Assembly (NCBI GenBank): GCA_022823365.1 | Contig: JAJDXG010000046.1 | Span: forward strand, 29,752 to 93,751 | Reading direction: 5' to 3' | From: Gemmatimonadota bacterium | GTDB taxonomy: Bacteria; Gemmatimonadota; Gemmatimonadetes; Longimicrobiales; Gaopeijiaceae | Length of the DNA: 64,000 nucleotides | Shown here: positions 1-10,000 of the stretch, piece after piece | How the letters are laid out: each line of letters begins with the position of its first letter | Position numbering within the stretch: the stretch's first letter is position 1 | Notes under the pieces: generated by a model | What the model was told of the DNA's origin: nothing | The model's database searches: none | Seen by the model: the letters and a program-made list of their open reading frames with translations, nothing else | Position numbers and translations under genes: made by a program

Positions 1-2
1 CG

Positions 3-1544
3 CGGATCGACCTGGAGTCGGCCAGCGCGGTCGCGGAGACCGGCCGGATCGACGTCCGCTTCAACGGCGAGGTGCTCGGCTATCAGGGCATGGCGCTCCT
101 GTCGGGTTCGGTGCGCGGGGACGACTTCTTCGGATGGACCTCGCTGCCCAATGGGGCGGACCCCTCCTTCCGCGGCATGCGCACCGAGCCCTTCGAGGGT
201 GCCGCGCGCGGGACGGTGGCGATGGACGTGCCCGAGATCGATCTGCCCTTCATCCGGCCCATGATGGACTACGGCCGCACCTCGATCCCGGAGCAGCCCG
301 GCGCGGTCGTGGTGCGCAACGCGACGGTCTGGACCCAGGGTCCGCAGGGAATCATCGAGGGCGCCGACCTCCTGGTGCGCGCCGGGACGGTCGAGGCGGT
401 CGGCATGAATCTCGACGCCCCGGGCGGCGCGGTGGAGATCGATGCGACCGGCAAGCACGTGACGCCGGGGATGATCGATCCGCACATCCACTCGGGCGTG
501 AGCGCCGTGAACGAGAGCGGCTTCGCGATCGTCCCCGAGGTGCGCATGGGCGACGTCGTGACCCACAACAACATCTGGATGTACCGGCAGCTGGCCGGCG
601 GGCTCACCACCGCGCACATCAAGCACGGTTCCGCGAATCCGATCGGGGGCGAGAACGTCTTCGTGAAGATGCGCTGGGGTTCGCTGCCCGAGGACCTCAA
701 GCTGGAGAACGCGCCCCGCACCGTGAAGTTCGCGCTGGGCGAGAACCCGAAGCGGCGTCAGGGCCGCTATCCCGACACCCGCATGGGCGTGCAGGAGATC
801 ATCCGCGACCACTTCATGGCCGCGCGCGACTACGAGCGCGAGTGGCAGCAGTGGGAGGAGAACCAGGAGGGACTGCCCCCGCGGCGCGACCTGCGCATGG
901 AGGCGATCCTGGACATCCTCGATCAGGAGCTCCTGATCTCGTCGCACGGCTATCGCGCGGACGAGTTCCTGGCGCTGGTCCGGCTGGCCGAGGAGTTCGG
1001 CTTCCGGGTCCAGACGCTGCAGCACGGCGTCGAGGCCTACAAGATCGCGCCCGAGCTCGCCGCGTCCGGGGTCGCAGCGGTTGTCTGGAGCGACTGGGGC
1101 GCCTTCAAGATGGAGGCCTACGACGCGACGGTGTACAACGCCCGCATCCTCATCGAGGCGGGAGTCGTGACCTCACTGCACTCGGACAACAGCGAGATCG
1201 CCAGCCGCATGAACTGGGAGGCGGGCAAGCTGCTGCGCACGGGGCTCACCCCGGAGCAGGCGATGTCGACGGTGACCAACCAGGCGGCGGAGGCCGTGGC
1301 GATCCACGAACAGGTCGGCTCGCTTGAGGCCGGCAAGGACGCCGACTTCGTGATCTGGAGCGGCAACCCGCTCTCGCAGTTCTCGCGCGCCGAGCAGACG
1401 TGGGTCGACGGCCGCCGGTACTTCTCCCTCGAGGAGGACGCGGCGCTGCGCGACCGCATCGAAGAGGAACGCACACAGCTCATCCAGGCCATCCTGTCCG
1501 TGGAGGGCAACGGCGACCGGAACGCTCAGATGGAGAGAAACTGA
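3..1544 (+). CDS. Amidohydrolase, 5'-truncated by window edge
   Basis: The frame is open to the left edge, so the start lies outside the window; 513 residues are visible. It belongs to the imidazolonepropionase/prolidase-like branch of the metal-dependent amidohydrolases. The metal site DPHIHS follows a small beta-sandwich segment (VVVRNATVW, IDATGKHVTPGMID). The later QHGVEAY and LHSDNSE motifs provide the expected His and Asp ligands, and the C-terminus has the usual GSLEAGKDADFVIWSGNPLS segment. About 150 residues precede the beta-sandwich, longer than in minimal family members. The stop overlaps the next start (ATGA), so the two are probably co-translated. The substrate cannot be told from sequence; secreted peptidase or lactamase-like hydrolysis is possible. 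Confidence 0.9.
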   Translation, partial: RIDLESASAVAETGRIDVRFNGEVLGYQGMALLSGSVRGDDFFGWTSLPNGADPSFRGMRTEPFEGAARGTVAMDVPEIDLPFIRPMMDYGRTSIPEQPGAVVVRNATVWTQGPQGIIEGADLLVRAGTVEAVGMNLDAPGGAVEIDATGKHVTPGMIDPHIHSGVSAVNESGFAIVPEVRMGDVVTHNNIWMYRQLAGGLTTAHIKHGSANPIGGENVFVKMRWGSLPEDLKLENAPRTVKFALGENPKRRQGRYPDTRMGVQEIIRDHFMAARDYEREWQQWEENQEGLPPRRDLRMEAILDILDQELLISSHGYRADEFLALVRLAEEFGFRVQTLQHGVEAYKIAPELAASGVAAVVWSDWGAFKMEAYDATVYNARILIEAGVVTSLHSDNSEIASRMNWEAGKLLRTGLTPEQAMSTVTNQAAEAVAIHEQVGSLEAGKDADFVIWSGNPLSQFSRAEQTWVDGRRYFSLEEDAALRDRIEEERTQLIQAILSVEGNGDRNAQMERN

Positions 1545-2914
1545 TGACGAAGACGGAGCGACGGGCGATGAAGGGAACCTGGACACGGGCGAGCGGAGCC
1601 GCCTGGACGGCTCTGGCGCTGTGGCTGTTGGCGCCGGCAGCCATCGAGGCCCAGGTGCGCATGACGGTGCCCCCGCAGGCCGAGCCGATGGCCTTGCAGG
1701 GGGCGACAATTCACACGGTTACCAGCGGTGTCATCGAGAACGGTACCATCCTCTTCGAGAACGGGGTGATCACCGCGGTCGGCGCCGACCTGGAGATTCC
1801 GGACGGGACCCGCGTGGTGGACGCAACCGGGAAGCACATCTATCCCGGGCTCATCGACGCCTACAGCACGGTGGGGATCGCCGAGATCGGGGCGGTCGGG
1901 GTCTCGAACGACATCAACGAACTGGGGGACTTCAACCCCAACGTGCGCGCGGACGTCGCCGTGAATGCCGAGAGCCGGCACATCGGCACGACGCGTTCGG
2001 CCGGCGTGCTGACCACGCTCACGACCCCCGCCGGTGGCCTCGTCTCCGGCATGTCCTCGGCGATGGCCCTCGAGGGCTGGAGCTGGGAAGAGATGTCGAT
2101 GCAGTCGGCCGCGGCGCTCAACGTGAACTGGCCCAACCCGAATCCCCGCCGCTTCGGTGGCTTCGGCGGCTTCGGCTTCGGTCAGCAGGCGGACCCGCCG
2201 AGCTACGAGGAGCAGGTCCAGCAACTCAAGAGCTTCTTCGCCGAGGCGCGGGCCTATCGGGACGCGGTGGCCGCCGGCGAGGAGGTGCGCAGCGACTCCC
2301 GCTATCTGGCGATGATGCCCGTCTTCGACGAGGAGCTCCCGGTGGTGGTCGCGGCCGACGGCGCGGCGCAGATCAACGACGCCGTCACCTGGGCGCAGGA
2401 GGAGAACCTCAGGATCGTCATCCGCGGCGGACGCGACGCCATACACGTGGCGGACCGCCTGGTCGCCGAGGACATCCCGGTCATCCTGACATCGACGATG
2501 GCCGCCCCCGGCCGGGACTACGAGGGCTACGACGGAGCCTACTCGATGCCGGCGCGCCTGCACGATGCGGGTGTGCGCTTCGCGATCTCGGGCGGCTCGG
2601 GCTCGCTGTACTCGAACCGGCTGCCCTTCGAAGCCGGGGTCGCGGTTGCGTTCGGGCTTCCGGAGGACGAGGCGCTGAGGGCGGTGACCATCAATCCGGC
2701 CGAGTTCATGGGGCTGGACGACCGGGTCGGCTCCCTGGAGCCGGGCAAGCAGGCGACCTTCCTCATCACGACGGGCACGCCGCTCGACATGACCACCGAC
2801 ATCGAGCAGGCCTACATCCAGGGCCGCGAGCTCGACATGAACGACATCCAGAAGCACTTCTTCGAGAAGTACATGGAGAAGGTGAGGCAGTACATGCGGC
2901 GGGTGATCATGTAG
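1544..2914 (+). CDS. Amidohydrolase-like protein lacking the HxH site, exported
   Basis: The ATG overlaps the upstream stop (ATGA) and gives 456 residues. A Sec signal peptide is visible (hydrophobic TALALWLLAPAAIEAQ, cleavage near AQ|VR). The amidohydrolase fold is clear: GATIHTVTSGVIENGTI, VVDATGKHIYPGLIDAY and a C-terminal GSLEPGKQATFLITTGTPLD. Where active enzymes have DxHxH it reads DAYSTVG, and where they have a ligand Asp (HSDNSE in the partner) it reads ISGGSGSLY. It therefore looks catalytically impaired, or uses a different site, and may act as a partner of the preceding enzyme. A glycine/phenylalanine-rich loop (FGGFGGFGFG) lies mid-protein. Family assignment is firm; the inactive-partner idea is inference. 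Confidence 0.88.
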   Translation: MTKTERRAMKGTWTRASGAAWTALALWLLAPAAIEAQVRMTVPPQAEPMALQGATIHTVTSGVIENGTILFENGVITAVGADLEIPDGTRVVDATGKHIYPGLIDAYSTVGIAEIGAVGVSNDINELGDFNPNVRADVAVNAESRHIGTTRSAGVLTTLTTPAGGLVSGMSSAMALEGWSWEEMSMQSAAALNVNWPNPNPRRFGGFGGFGFGQQADPPSYEEQVQQLKSFFAEARAYRDAVAAGEEVRSDSRYLAMMPVFDEELPVVVAADGAAQINDAVTWAQEENLRIVIRGGRDAIHVADRLVAEDIPVILTSTMAAPGRDYEGYDGAYSMPARLHDAGVRFAISGGSGSLYSNRLPFEAGVAVAFGLPEDEALRAVTINPAEFMGLDDRVGSLEPGKQATFLITTGTPLDMTTDIEQAYIQGRELDMNDIQKHFFEKYMEKVRQYMRRVIM

Positions 2915-2963
2915 CCTCGAATTGCCGGGCTTGCCCGGCGTTCCCAGTCACGGATACGCACCC

Positions 2964-3557
2964 ATGACCGCTACGCGTCTACGTCCTCCAGCTTGTTCCT
3001 TCTCCCTGGCACGGCTGACCACCGTGGTCCTTGTGACCGGGGTGGTGGCTGCCTGGGCCCCGAGTCCCGCCACCGCCCAGCAACCCGCCGCCGACCCGGC
3101 GGACGTCGCGTCCATCGACGCCATCATCACGGCCGTCTACGACGTCATCTCCGGCGACGCGGGCGTGGCGCGTGACTGGGACCGCTTCCGTTCGCTGTTC
3201 GTGTCCGGCGCGACCCTCAGCCCGGTGGGACGTCCCGGCGGCGGGTCAACCTGGGCGCGCAGGGTGATCACCCCCGACGAGTACGCGGAGGTGGCCGGCG
3301 CGTCGCTCGAGGCCAACGGCTTCCACGAGGTGGAGATCCATCGGGTGACCGAGGAGTACGGCGTCATCGCGCACGCGTTCAGCACCTACGAGTCGCGCCG
3401 GAGCGCGAGCGACCCGGAGCCGTTCACGCGCGGCATCAATTCGATTCAGTTGATGAACGACGGGTCGCGTTGGTGGGTGGTGTCGATCTTCTGGCTGGGG
3501 GAGGGGTCCGACCACCCGATTCCGGCGAAGTACCTTCCGGGGGGTGAGGGCAGCTGA
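2964..3557 (+). CDS. Secreted NTF2/SnoaL-like protein
   Basis: ATG 2964 is preferred over an upstream in-frame TTG at 2922; 197 residues. The N-terminus is a signal peptide (LARLTTVVLVTGVVAAWAPSPATAQ). The mature part resembles NTF2-like/DUF4440-type proteins: IDAIITAVYDVISG, then RDWDRFRSLF, a central YEVHRVTEEYG-like strand and a final WWVVSIFWLGE strand. Such folds bind small molecules or act as isomerase-like domains, and no catalytic residues can be assigned here. It lies 49 bases after the amidohydrolase pair and may belong to that operon. Confidence 0.75.
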   Translation: MTATRLRPPACSFSLARLTTVVLVTGVVAAWAPSPATAQQPAADPADVASIDAIITAVYDVISGDAGVARDWDRFRSLFVSGATLSPVGRPGGGSTWARRVITPDEYAEVAGASLEANGFHEVEIHRVTEEYGVIAHAFSTYESRRSASDPEPFTRGINSIQLMNDGSRWWVVSIFWLGEGSDHPIPAKYLPGGEGS

Positions 3558-3609
3558 CCCGGGCATCGCCTTGTTGACGCCCCGGCGCCCCCGGGCGCAC
3601 ATTGCATTC

Positions 3610-4041
3610 ATGCGCCGCACCGTAGCCGTATTCGCCCTCGCGGCCCTGTCGTGGTCCCAACTGGTCGCGCTCCGTTGTGACATGGGTGCGCCCGTGCCCA
3701 TGCTCGAGGCGGGCCCGCGCACGTTCGCTTCCGCGCACGCGGGCGGCGACCCTGACCGCCACGCGAGCGGCCCGGCCCACCAGCCTCCCCCGCCCCCCAC
3801 CGGCCACGACCACCTCCCCACCGAGGGGACGCCGGCGCCCCAGCACGGAGGGCACCACGGTGAAGGCGGCGGGTGCCTCATGATCCTGGCGGCTTGCGGC
3901 GCCGCCTCCGCGCGGACCGTGCAGGCGGCCATCCTGGTGCGCTTCCCGGCCGTCTCCGTTCGGGCGAATCTCGACATCGCGCCCATCCCCGTCGCGGTCT
4001 CGGTGGGCGTCGAAACGCCCCCTCCCCGCCACCACGCCTGA
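3610..4041 (+). CDS. Exported His-rich protein heading the metal-efflux operon
   Basis: 143 residues from ATG 3610. A hydrophobic N-terminus (TVAVFALAALSWSQLVAL) is followed by a low-complexity segment rich in His, Pro and Gly, including PTGHDHLPTEG and HGGHHGEGG, then a hydrophobic CLMILAACGAAS stretch. I recognise no named family. Its position before TolC, CusB-like and CusA-like genes, and its His clusters, suggest periplasmic metal binding or sensing. An in-frame upstream start at 3544 would overlap the previous gene and lacks a signal-like beginning. Codon use matches the neighbours. Confidence 0.6.
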   Translation: MRRTVAVFALAALSWSQLVALRCDMGAPVPMLEAGPRTFASAHAGGDPDRHASGPAHQPPPPPTGHDHLPTEGTPAPQHGGHHGEGGGCLMILAACGAASARTVQAAILVRFPAVSVRANLDIAPIPVAVSVGVETPPPRHHA

Positions 4042-4096
4042 CCGTCCGCGCTCCGACTCGGGGCGCACCCGTGAAGGCCGCCTGACCCACCCGGGG

Positions 4097-4117
4097 CGCC
4101 TCCGCATTCCGGAGGCG
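4097..4117 (+). terminator. GC-rich hairpin after the His-rich gene
   Basis: A perfect 8-bp stem CGCCTCCG/CGGAGGCG with a 5-base loop lies 55 bases after the His-rich gene stop and about 130 bases before the TolC start. There is no T-run, so it would be a weak terminator. It could instead be an attenuator or mRNA-processing hairpin that sets relative expression inside the efflux operon. Confidence 0.3.
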
Positions 4118-4244
4118 GCATTCCCCGCAGTCGGACGCGCGCCCCTCGTGCCCGAGGCACGTCCCCATCCACATCGCGGGATGGTCGTCTCGCGCCCGGG
4201 CATCCCCTCACGGGACGTATCGACATCCTCACGGCGAGGTGCAC

Positions 4245-5588
4245 ATGTATATCAAGCGGATCCCGGCGGTCGCGCTGGCGATCGCACTCTCGGGTGCCCT
4301 GGGCCCGGCGGGCGCCACGGCGCAGTCGCCGGCCTATGCGAACAACGGCGACCCGACGCTGGACGCGCTCCTCGCGGAAGCGCTGGAGGGCAACCCCCGC
4401 GTACGCGGGGCGCTGTCGGAAGTAGAGGCTGCTCGCGCCCGCGTCCCGCAGGCGGCGACCCTCCCGAACCCCATGGTTGCCTTCACGCAGCACCTGCGGG
4501 GTCCCCAGACCCGGGTCGGGCCGCAGACGTCCGGCGTGTCGCTCAGCCAGGCGTTCCCCTGGTTCGGAACGCTCTCGGACCGACGGGATGTCGCCGAAGC
4601 CGAGGCCGAGAGTCGCGGGGAGACCTACAGAGAGCAGGCGGCCGAGGTGGTGCGGCAGGTCAAGCTGGCCTATTACGACCTCGCCTATCTCGATGAAGCG
4701 CTCCGAATCACTGGAGAGGAAGAACAACTCCTCCTCCACTACGAGGCGCTCGCCCAGGCGCGCTACTCGCAGGGCTTCGGGCAGCAGCAGGCCGTCCTCA
4801 AACTCCAGGCGGAGGTCACGCGCGTCCTGAGCCGGCGGCAGGAGCTCCTGCAGCAGCGGACCGATTTCGAAGCGGCGCTCAACGTCCTCGCGAATCGACC
4901 GGTGGACGCCGCCATCCCGATCATCGAGATCCGCCAGCGCCCGCTGGCGAGCTTTGACGACGAGCAGTTACGGGCCGCCGGGCTCGACGCCAGGCCGGAA
5001 GTGAGATCGGCCCGGCTGCGCATCGAGAACAGCGAGCGGGCCGTCCGCCTGGCAGGCCGACGCTACCGGCCCGATTTCTCCATCGGCCTCGCCTGGGGGA
5101 GCGTTCTCGACCGGCGCGACGATCCGGGCCGCAACGATCCGCCTCCGGACAACGGACGCGACACCTACAGCCTGACCCTCGGCGCGAGCATCCCCGTCTT
5201 CAGGTCGAGTTACGACGCGGGCATGCGCGAGGCCGCCGCGAGTCTCACCGCGGCCGAGGAAGCGTACCGGGACGCGGTAAACGGGGTGGCGCTCGCCGTC
5301 CGGTCCACGGCGTTCCGCCTTACCACCATCGAAGGGCAGCTGGCCCTCTTCGAGCACGCGCTGCTCCCGCAGGCGGAGCAGGCCCTGCGCGCGACCGAGG
5401 AAGCGTATTCGGCGGGCGTCACCGGCGTGCTCGAGTTGCTGGACAGCGAGGCGGTCCTGCTGGACGTCCGCCTGGGTCTCGCGCGCTTGCGCGCCGACTA
5501 CATGAAGGCGCTGGCCGACATGGAACGAGCCATCGGCTCGGCTTTTCCGGAGGAGGAGCCATCGTCCCCGGGCGAGGAGGGATCATGA
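4245..5588 (+). CDS. TolC-family outer-membrane efflux channel (CusC-like)
   Basis: 447 residues from ATG 4245, chosen because GCGAGGT sits just upstream; an in-frame GTG at 4239 is the alternative. A signal peptide ends near ATAQ. Two outer-membrane-efflux repeats are visible, each starting with long Ala/Glu/Arg-rich helices (VRGALSEVEAARARVPQAA; RAAGLDARPEVRSARLRIE) and ending in coiled helices (AERVQ-like, ATEEAYSAGVTGVLELLDSE). There is no lipobox, unlike E. coli CusC. It forms the exit duct for the adaptor and RND pump encoded next, and its stop overlaps the adaptor start (ATGA). Confidence 0.92.
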   Translation: MYIKRIPAVALAIALSGALGPAGATAQSPAYANNGDPTLDALLAEALEGNPRVRGALSEVEAARARVPQAATLPNPMVAFTQHLRGPQTRVGPQTSGVSLSQAFPWFGTLSDRRDVAEAEAESRGETYREQAAEVVRQVKLAYYDLAYLDEALRITGEEEQLLLHYEALAQARYSQGFGQQQAVLKLQAEVTRVLSRRQELLQQRTDFEAALNVLANRPVDAAIPIIEIRQRPLASFDDEQLRAAGLDARPEVRSARLRIENSERAVRLAGRRYRPDFSIGLAWGSVLDRRDDPGRNDPPPDNGRDTYSLTLGASIPVFRSSYDAGMREAAASLTAAEEAYRDAVNGVALAVRSTAFRLTTIEGQLALFEHALLPQAEQALRATEEAYSAGVTGVLELLDSEAVLLDVRLGLARLRADYMKALADMERAIGSAFPEEEPSSPGEEGS

Positions 5589-7006
5589 GGAACACGAAGA
5601 GGTTTCAACTGGCCGCAGTCGTGGCGCTGGGTGTCGTGACCGGCGCGGGAGGAGCGCTGTTGCTGATGCGCATCCTGCCCGGGGAGCCCATGAGCGAGAT
5701 GTCGGCGGGAGGCGGCGAAGGCGGAGCCCTCGCCCCCGGCGCACAGGCCGACGGTGCGGGCGAACGCAGGATCCTGTACTGGCGAGCGCCCATGGATCCG
5801 AACTACACCTCCGACCGGCCGGGCAAGTCCCCCATGGGGATGGACCTGGTTCCGGTCTATGCGGACGAGGGTCTCGCGGACGGCCAGGTCCGGGTGAGTC
5901 CGAGCTTCCTGCAGAACTTCGCCGTGCGCACGGCCGAGGTGCATCGCGGAGCGCTCCCCGTCTTCATCCGCACGGTCGGCATCCTGGCCCACAACGAGGA
6001 GCGCGTGGTCTCGGTCCAGACCAAGTACGAAGGCTGGATCGAACAGGCCAACGTGAACAACGTGGGCGAGACCGTCGACAGGGGAGATGCGCTCTTCGAG
6101 ATCTACAGCCCGGAGCTGGTCTCGACGCAGCGCGAGTTCATCGGGGCGATGGAATACGTCGGCCGCCTGCGGGAGGGCGGAGCCTATCCGGAAGCCATCG
6201 AACGCGCGCAGTCGCTCCTGGAGGCGACCCGGGAACGCCTGCTCTACTGGGACATGACCGAGGCGCAGATAGACGCGCTCGCCGAGTCCGGGGAGGTCGC
6301 GCGCACGGTCCGGGTATTCTCGCCCGCCACCGGCTTCATCGTCGAGAAGATGAGCGACTCGATGGAAGGGTTGCGGATCGGACCCGGGATGACGGTCCTG
6401 AAGATCGCGGATCACTCCACGCTCTGGGCCGAGACCGAGTTCTACGAGGACGATCTCAGGCACGTGGGCGAGGGCGAGGCAGTGGAGATCGAGGCGGACG
6501 CATTCCCGGGCCAGCGCTGGGACGGGCGCATCCTCTTCTTTCGTCCCGCGGTGAATACGCAGACGCGGACGCTCACGGCGTTCGTGGAGGTGCCCAACGC
6601 CGACCTGCGGCTCCGGCCCGGGATGTACGTCGACGTGACGGCGCGGGCCAGCGGCGCGTCCGACGCGGTGATGGTCGCCGCAGAGGCGGTGCTGCACAGC
6701 GGAACCCGCGCGGTGGTGATCGTGGCCCGGGGCGAGGGCGTGTTCGAGCCGCGCGAGGTCATGCTCGGAACCGAGAGCGAGGGGATGCAGGAGGTGACGT
6801 CAGGGCTGACCCCGGGAGAGCAGGTCCTCGTCTCGTCCCAGTTCCTCATCGACGCCGACGCCAACCTCAAGGCCGCCATCTCGCAGCTCTTGAGCGGCGC
6901 GGAATCCGGGCAGCCTGCTGCAGACGGCGAGATGCAGCACGGGGAGATGCCGGGTTCGCCCGGGGCGATGCGGGGTGCCGCCTCCGGCATGCCGCCCGGC
7001 CGCTGA
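5585..7006 (+). CDS. cusB: CusB-like RND periplasmic adaptor with heavy-metal-binding domain
   Basis: 473 residues. An N-terminal membrane anchor (QLAAVVALGVVTGAGGALLLM) is followed at about residues 64-92 by a heavy-metal-binding domain with YWRAPMDPN and PMGMDLVPVY. This module is typical of adaptors that hand Cu(I)/Ag(I) to CusA. The barrel-sandwich/lipoyl halves (VSVQTKYEGWIEQ; TGFIVEKMSDSMEGLRIG), an alpha-hairpin and beta-barrel domains follow. The C-terminal tail is Met/His/Gly-rich (MQHGEMPGSPGAM), also suited to metal. It links TolC to the RND pump 12 bases downstream. Metal specificity is inferred from the family. Confidence 0.92.
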   Translation: MRNTKRFQLAAVVALGVVTGAGGALLLMRILPGEPMSEMSAGGGEGGALAPGAQADGAGERRILYWRAPMDPNYTSDRPGKSPMGMDLVPVYADEGLADGQVRVSPSFLQNFAVRTAEVHRGALPVFIRTVGILAHNEERVVSVQTKYEGWIEQANVNNVGETVDRGDALFEIYSPELVSTQREFIGAMEYVGRLREGGAYPEAIERAQSLLEATRERLLYWDMTEAQIDALAESGEVARTVRVFSPATGFIVEKMSDSMEGLRIGPGMTVLKIADHSTLWAETEFYEDDLRHVGEGEAVEIEADAFPGQRWDGRILFFRPAVNTQTRTLTAFVEVPNADLRLRPGMYVDVTARASGASDAVMVAAEAVLHSGTRAVVIVARGEGVFEPREVMLGTESEGMQEVTSGLTPGEQVLVSSQFLIDADANLKAAISQLLSGAESGQPAADGEMQHGEMPGSPGAMRGAASGMPPGR

Positions 7007-7018
7007 CGGAGGTCCTTC

Positions 7019-10000
7019 ATGTTCGCGCGCATCATCGACGGCTCCATCAGGAACCGGCCCCTGATCCTCGTCGGCGCCCTCGCCGTCGTGGTCGCGGGCA
7101 TCTTCTCGCTGTCCCGCACGCCCATCGACGCCATTCCGGATCTCTCCGACGTGCAGGTCATCATCCAGACGGAGTATCCGGGCCAGGCGCCGCGCATCGT
7201 CGAGGATCAGGTCACCTACCCCGTCGCCACCCAGATGCTGGCGGCGCCGTTCGCCCAGGTGGTGCGCGGCTATTCGTTCTTCGGGGTGTCGTTCGTGTAC
7301 GTGATCTTCGAGGAGGGAACCGACCTCTACTGGGCCAGAAGCCGGGTTCTGGAATACCTGAACTCTCTCTCCGAGCAGCTGCCGGCCGGGGTCACACCCC
7401 AGCTCGGACCCGACGCCACGGGAGTCGGCTGGGCCTTCGTGTACGCGCTCCGGTCCGACCGCCACGACCTCGGGGAGCTGCGCTCGATCCAGGACTGGTT
7501 CCTCAGGTATGAGCTGACCGCGGTGCCCGGGGTCTCGGAAGTGGCCAGCGTGGGCGGCTTCGTGCGGCAGTATCAGGTCACGGTCGACCCGAACCGGCTG
7601 CGCGCCTACGACCTGTCCATCCCGGCCATCCGCTCCGCCATCCAGGAGAGCAACAGCGATGTCGGGGGCGGGCTCATCGAGGTCGCCGAGCGGGAGTTCA
7701 TGATCCGCGGGCTCGGCTACATCCGGTCGGTGGACGACATTCGCCGGATCGGTCTCGGGGTGAGCGCGGACGGGACGCCGATCCTGCTCGAGGACGTGGC
7801 GCGCGTGAGCGTTGGGCCGGAGGGCCGTCGCGGCCTGGCGGAGTGGAACGGGGAAGGAGAGACGGTCGGCGGCATCGTCGTGGTGCGGTCCGGCGCGGAC
7901 ACGCGGCAGGTGATCCGCGACGTGAAGGAAAAGCTGGCCCAGGTCGCGCCGGGCCTGCCGGAGGGCGTCGAGATCGAGGTGGCCTACGACCGCAGCGCGC
8001 TGATCGACCGGGCGGTCGGGAGCATCCGCATGAGCCTCGCGCAGCAGCTCGTGATCGTGGGCCTGGTGTGCCTGGTGTTCCTCTTCCACCTGCGCAGCGG
8101 GCTCGTGGCCGTGATCGCGCTCCCGGTCGGGATTCTGATGGCGCTGATCGTGGTGCGCATGCAGGGGCTGACGCTCAACATCATGTCGCTGGGCGGGATC
8201 GCGGTCGCGATCGGGACGATGGTCGACGCCGGGATCGTGATGGTCGAGAACGCCCACCGGCGCCTCGCCCAGGACGGCGGCCGAAAGCCCCACTGGGAGA
8301 TCGTCGCCTCGGCGGCGCGCGAGGTGGGCCCGTCGCTGTTCCTGGCGCTCCTCGTGATCACCGTGTCGTTCATGCCGGTGTTTACCCTCGAGGCGCAGGA
8401 GGGGCGGCTGTTCAAGCCGCTCGCCTTCACCAAGACCTACGCGATGGCGTCCGCGGCGCTCCTTTCGGTGACGCTGGTTCCGGTGCTGGTGGGCTACTGG
8501 GTACGAGGGAGGATCCGCCCGCCGACGCGCACCCCGGTGGGCAGGCTCCTGGCCCGGACGTATTGGCCGGTTCTCTCGCTGGCTCTGCGGTTTCGGACGT
8601 GGGTCCTGGCCGCTGCCGTGCTGGGGCTGGCGGCGACCGCCGTGCCGCTGTCGCGGCTGGGGTCGGAGTTCATGCCGCCGCTGTGGGAGGGCGACCTGCT
8701 GTACATGCCCACGACGCTGCCCGGCGTCTCGATCACCGAGGCGCGCGAGATCCTGCAGCAGACGGACCGCATCATCTACACCTTCCCCGAGGTCCAGCAC
8801 GTCTTCGGCAAGGTCGGGCGGGCGGAGACGGCGACCGATCCCGCGCCCCTGTCCATGCTCGAGACCACCATCGCCCTCAAGCCCCGCGACCAGTGGCGGT
8901 CCGGGATGACGCCCGAGCGCCTCATCGAGGAGCTCGACGCCGCGCTGCAGATTCCGGGGCTGACCAATGCCTGGACCATGCCCATCCGGAGCCGGATCGA
9001 CATGCTCTCGACCGGAATCCGCACGCCCGTCGGCATCAAGATCGCCGGTCCCGATCTGTCCGAGCTGGAGAGGCTGGGGCGCGAGATCGAGGATGTGCTG
9101 CGCGACGTTCCCGGGACCGCCAGCGTGTACGCGGACCGGGTGATGGGCGGCAACTACCTCGACTTCTCCATCGACCGCGAGGCCATCGCCCGCCACGGAC
9201 TCACCGTGAGGGACGTGCAGGAGGTGATCCGGACGGCCATCGGCGGGATGAACGTCACGACGACGGTCGAAGGCCTCACGCGCTACCCGGTCAACCTGCG
9301 CTACAGCCGTGAACTGCGGGACGATCTGCCGGCGCTGCGCGCCGTCCTGGTGACGACGCCCCAGGGGCACCAAGTGCCGCTGGGACAGCTGGCGGCCATG
9401 GACTACGTCGTGGGTCCGCCGAGCATCAAGAGCGAGGGGGCGAAGCCCAACGCCTGGGTGTATGTCGATCTGCGCGACGTGGACATGGGCGGATATGTGG
9501 AGTCCGCGCGGGATGCGGTCGCGGCCGGGGTAGCGCTGCCGCCGGGGTACACGCTCGCGTGGAGCGGGCAATACGAGTATCTGGAGCGCGCCGAGCGGCG
9601 TCTCATGTTCGTGGTTCCGCTGACCCTGGTCCTGATCTTCGTGCTGATCTACCTGACGAACCGGTCCGCGACCGAAACCTGGCTCGTGCTGCTGGGCGTT
9701 CCGTTTGCCGTCGCCGGATCGTTCTGGCTGTTGCAGATGCTGAACTACGACCTCAGCATCGCCGTCTGGATCGGGATCATCGCGCTGGCCGGCCTCTATG
9801 CCGAAACCGCGATCGTGTTTCTGCTCTACCTGAACCTCTCGCTGGCCGACTACCGCGACCGCGGCCTGCTGACCGATCGCGCGGCGCTTGCGCAGGCGAT
9901 TCGCGCCGGGTCGATCAAGCGCGTCCGCCCGATCATGATGACCATCGCGACCGATGTGATCGGGCTGATGCCGATTATGTGGAGTGCGGGCGCGGGCGCC

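Noticed and set aside
6800..9571. A 923-codon minus-strand frame opposite cusA
   Set aside because: It is the antisense shadow of a high-GC gene: His/Arg/Asp-rich with no domain or ribosome site.
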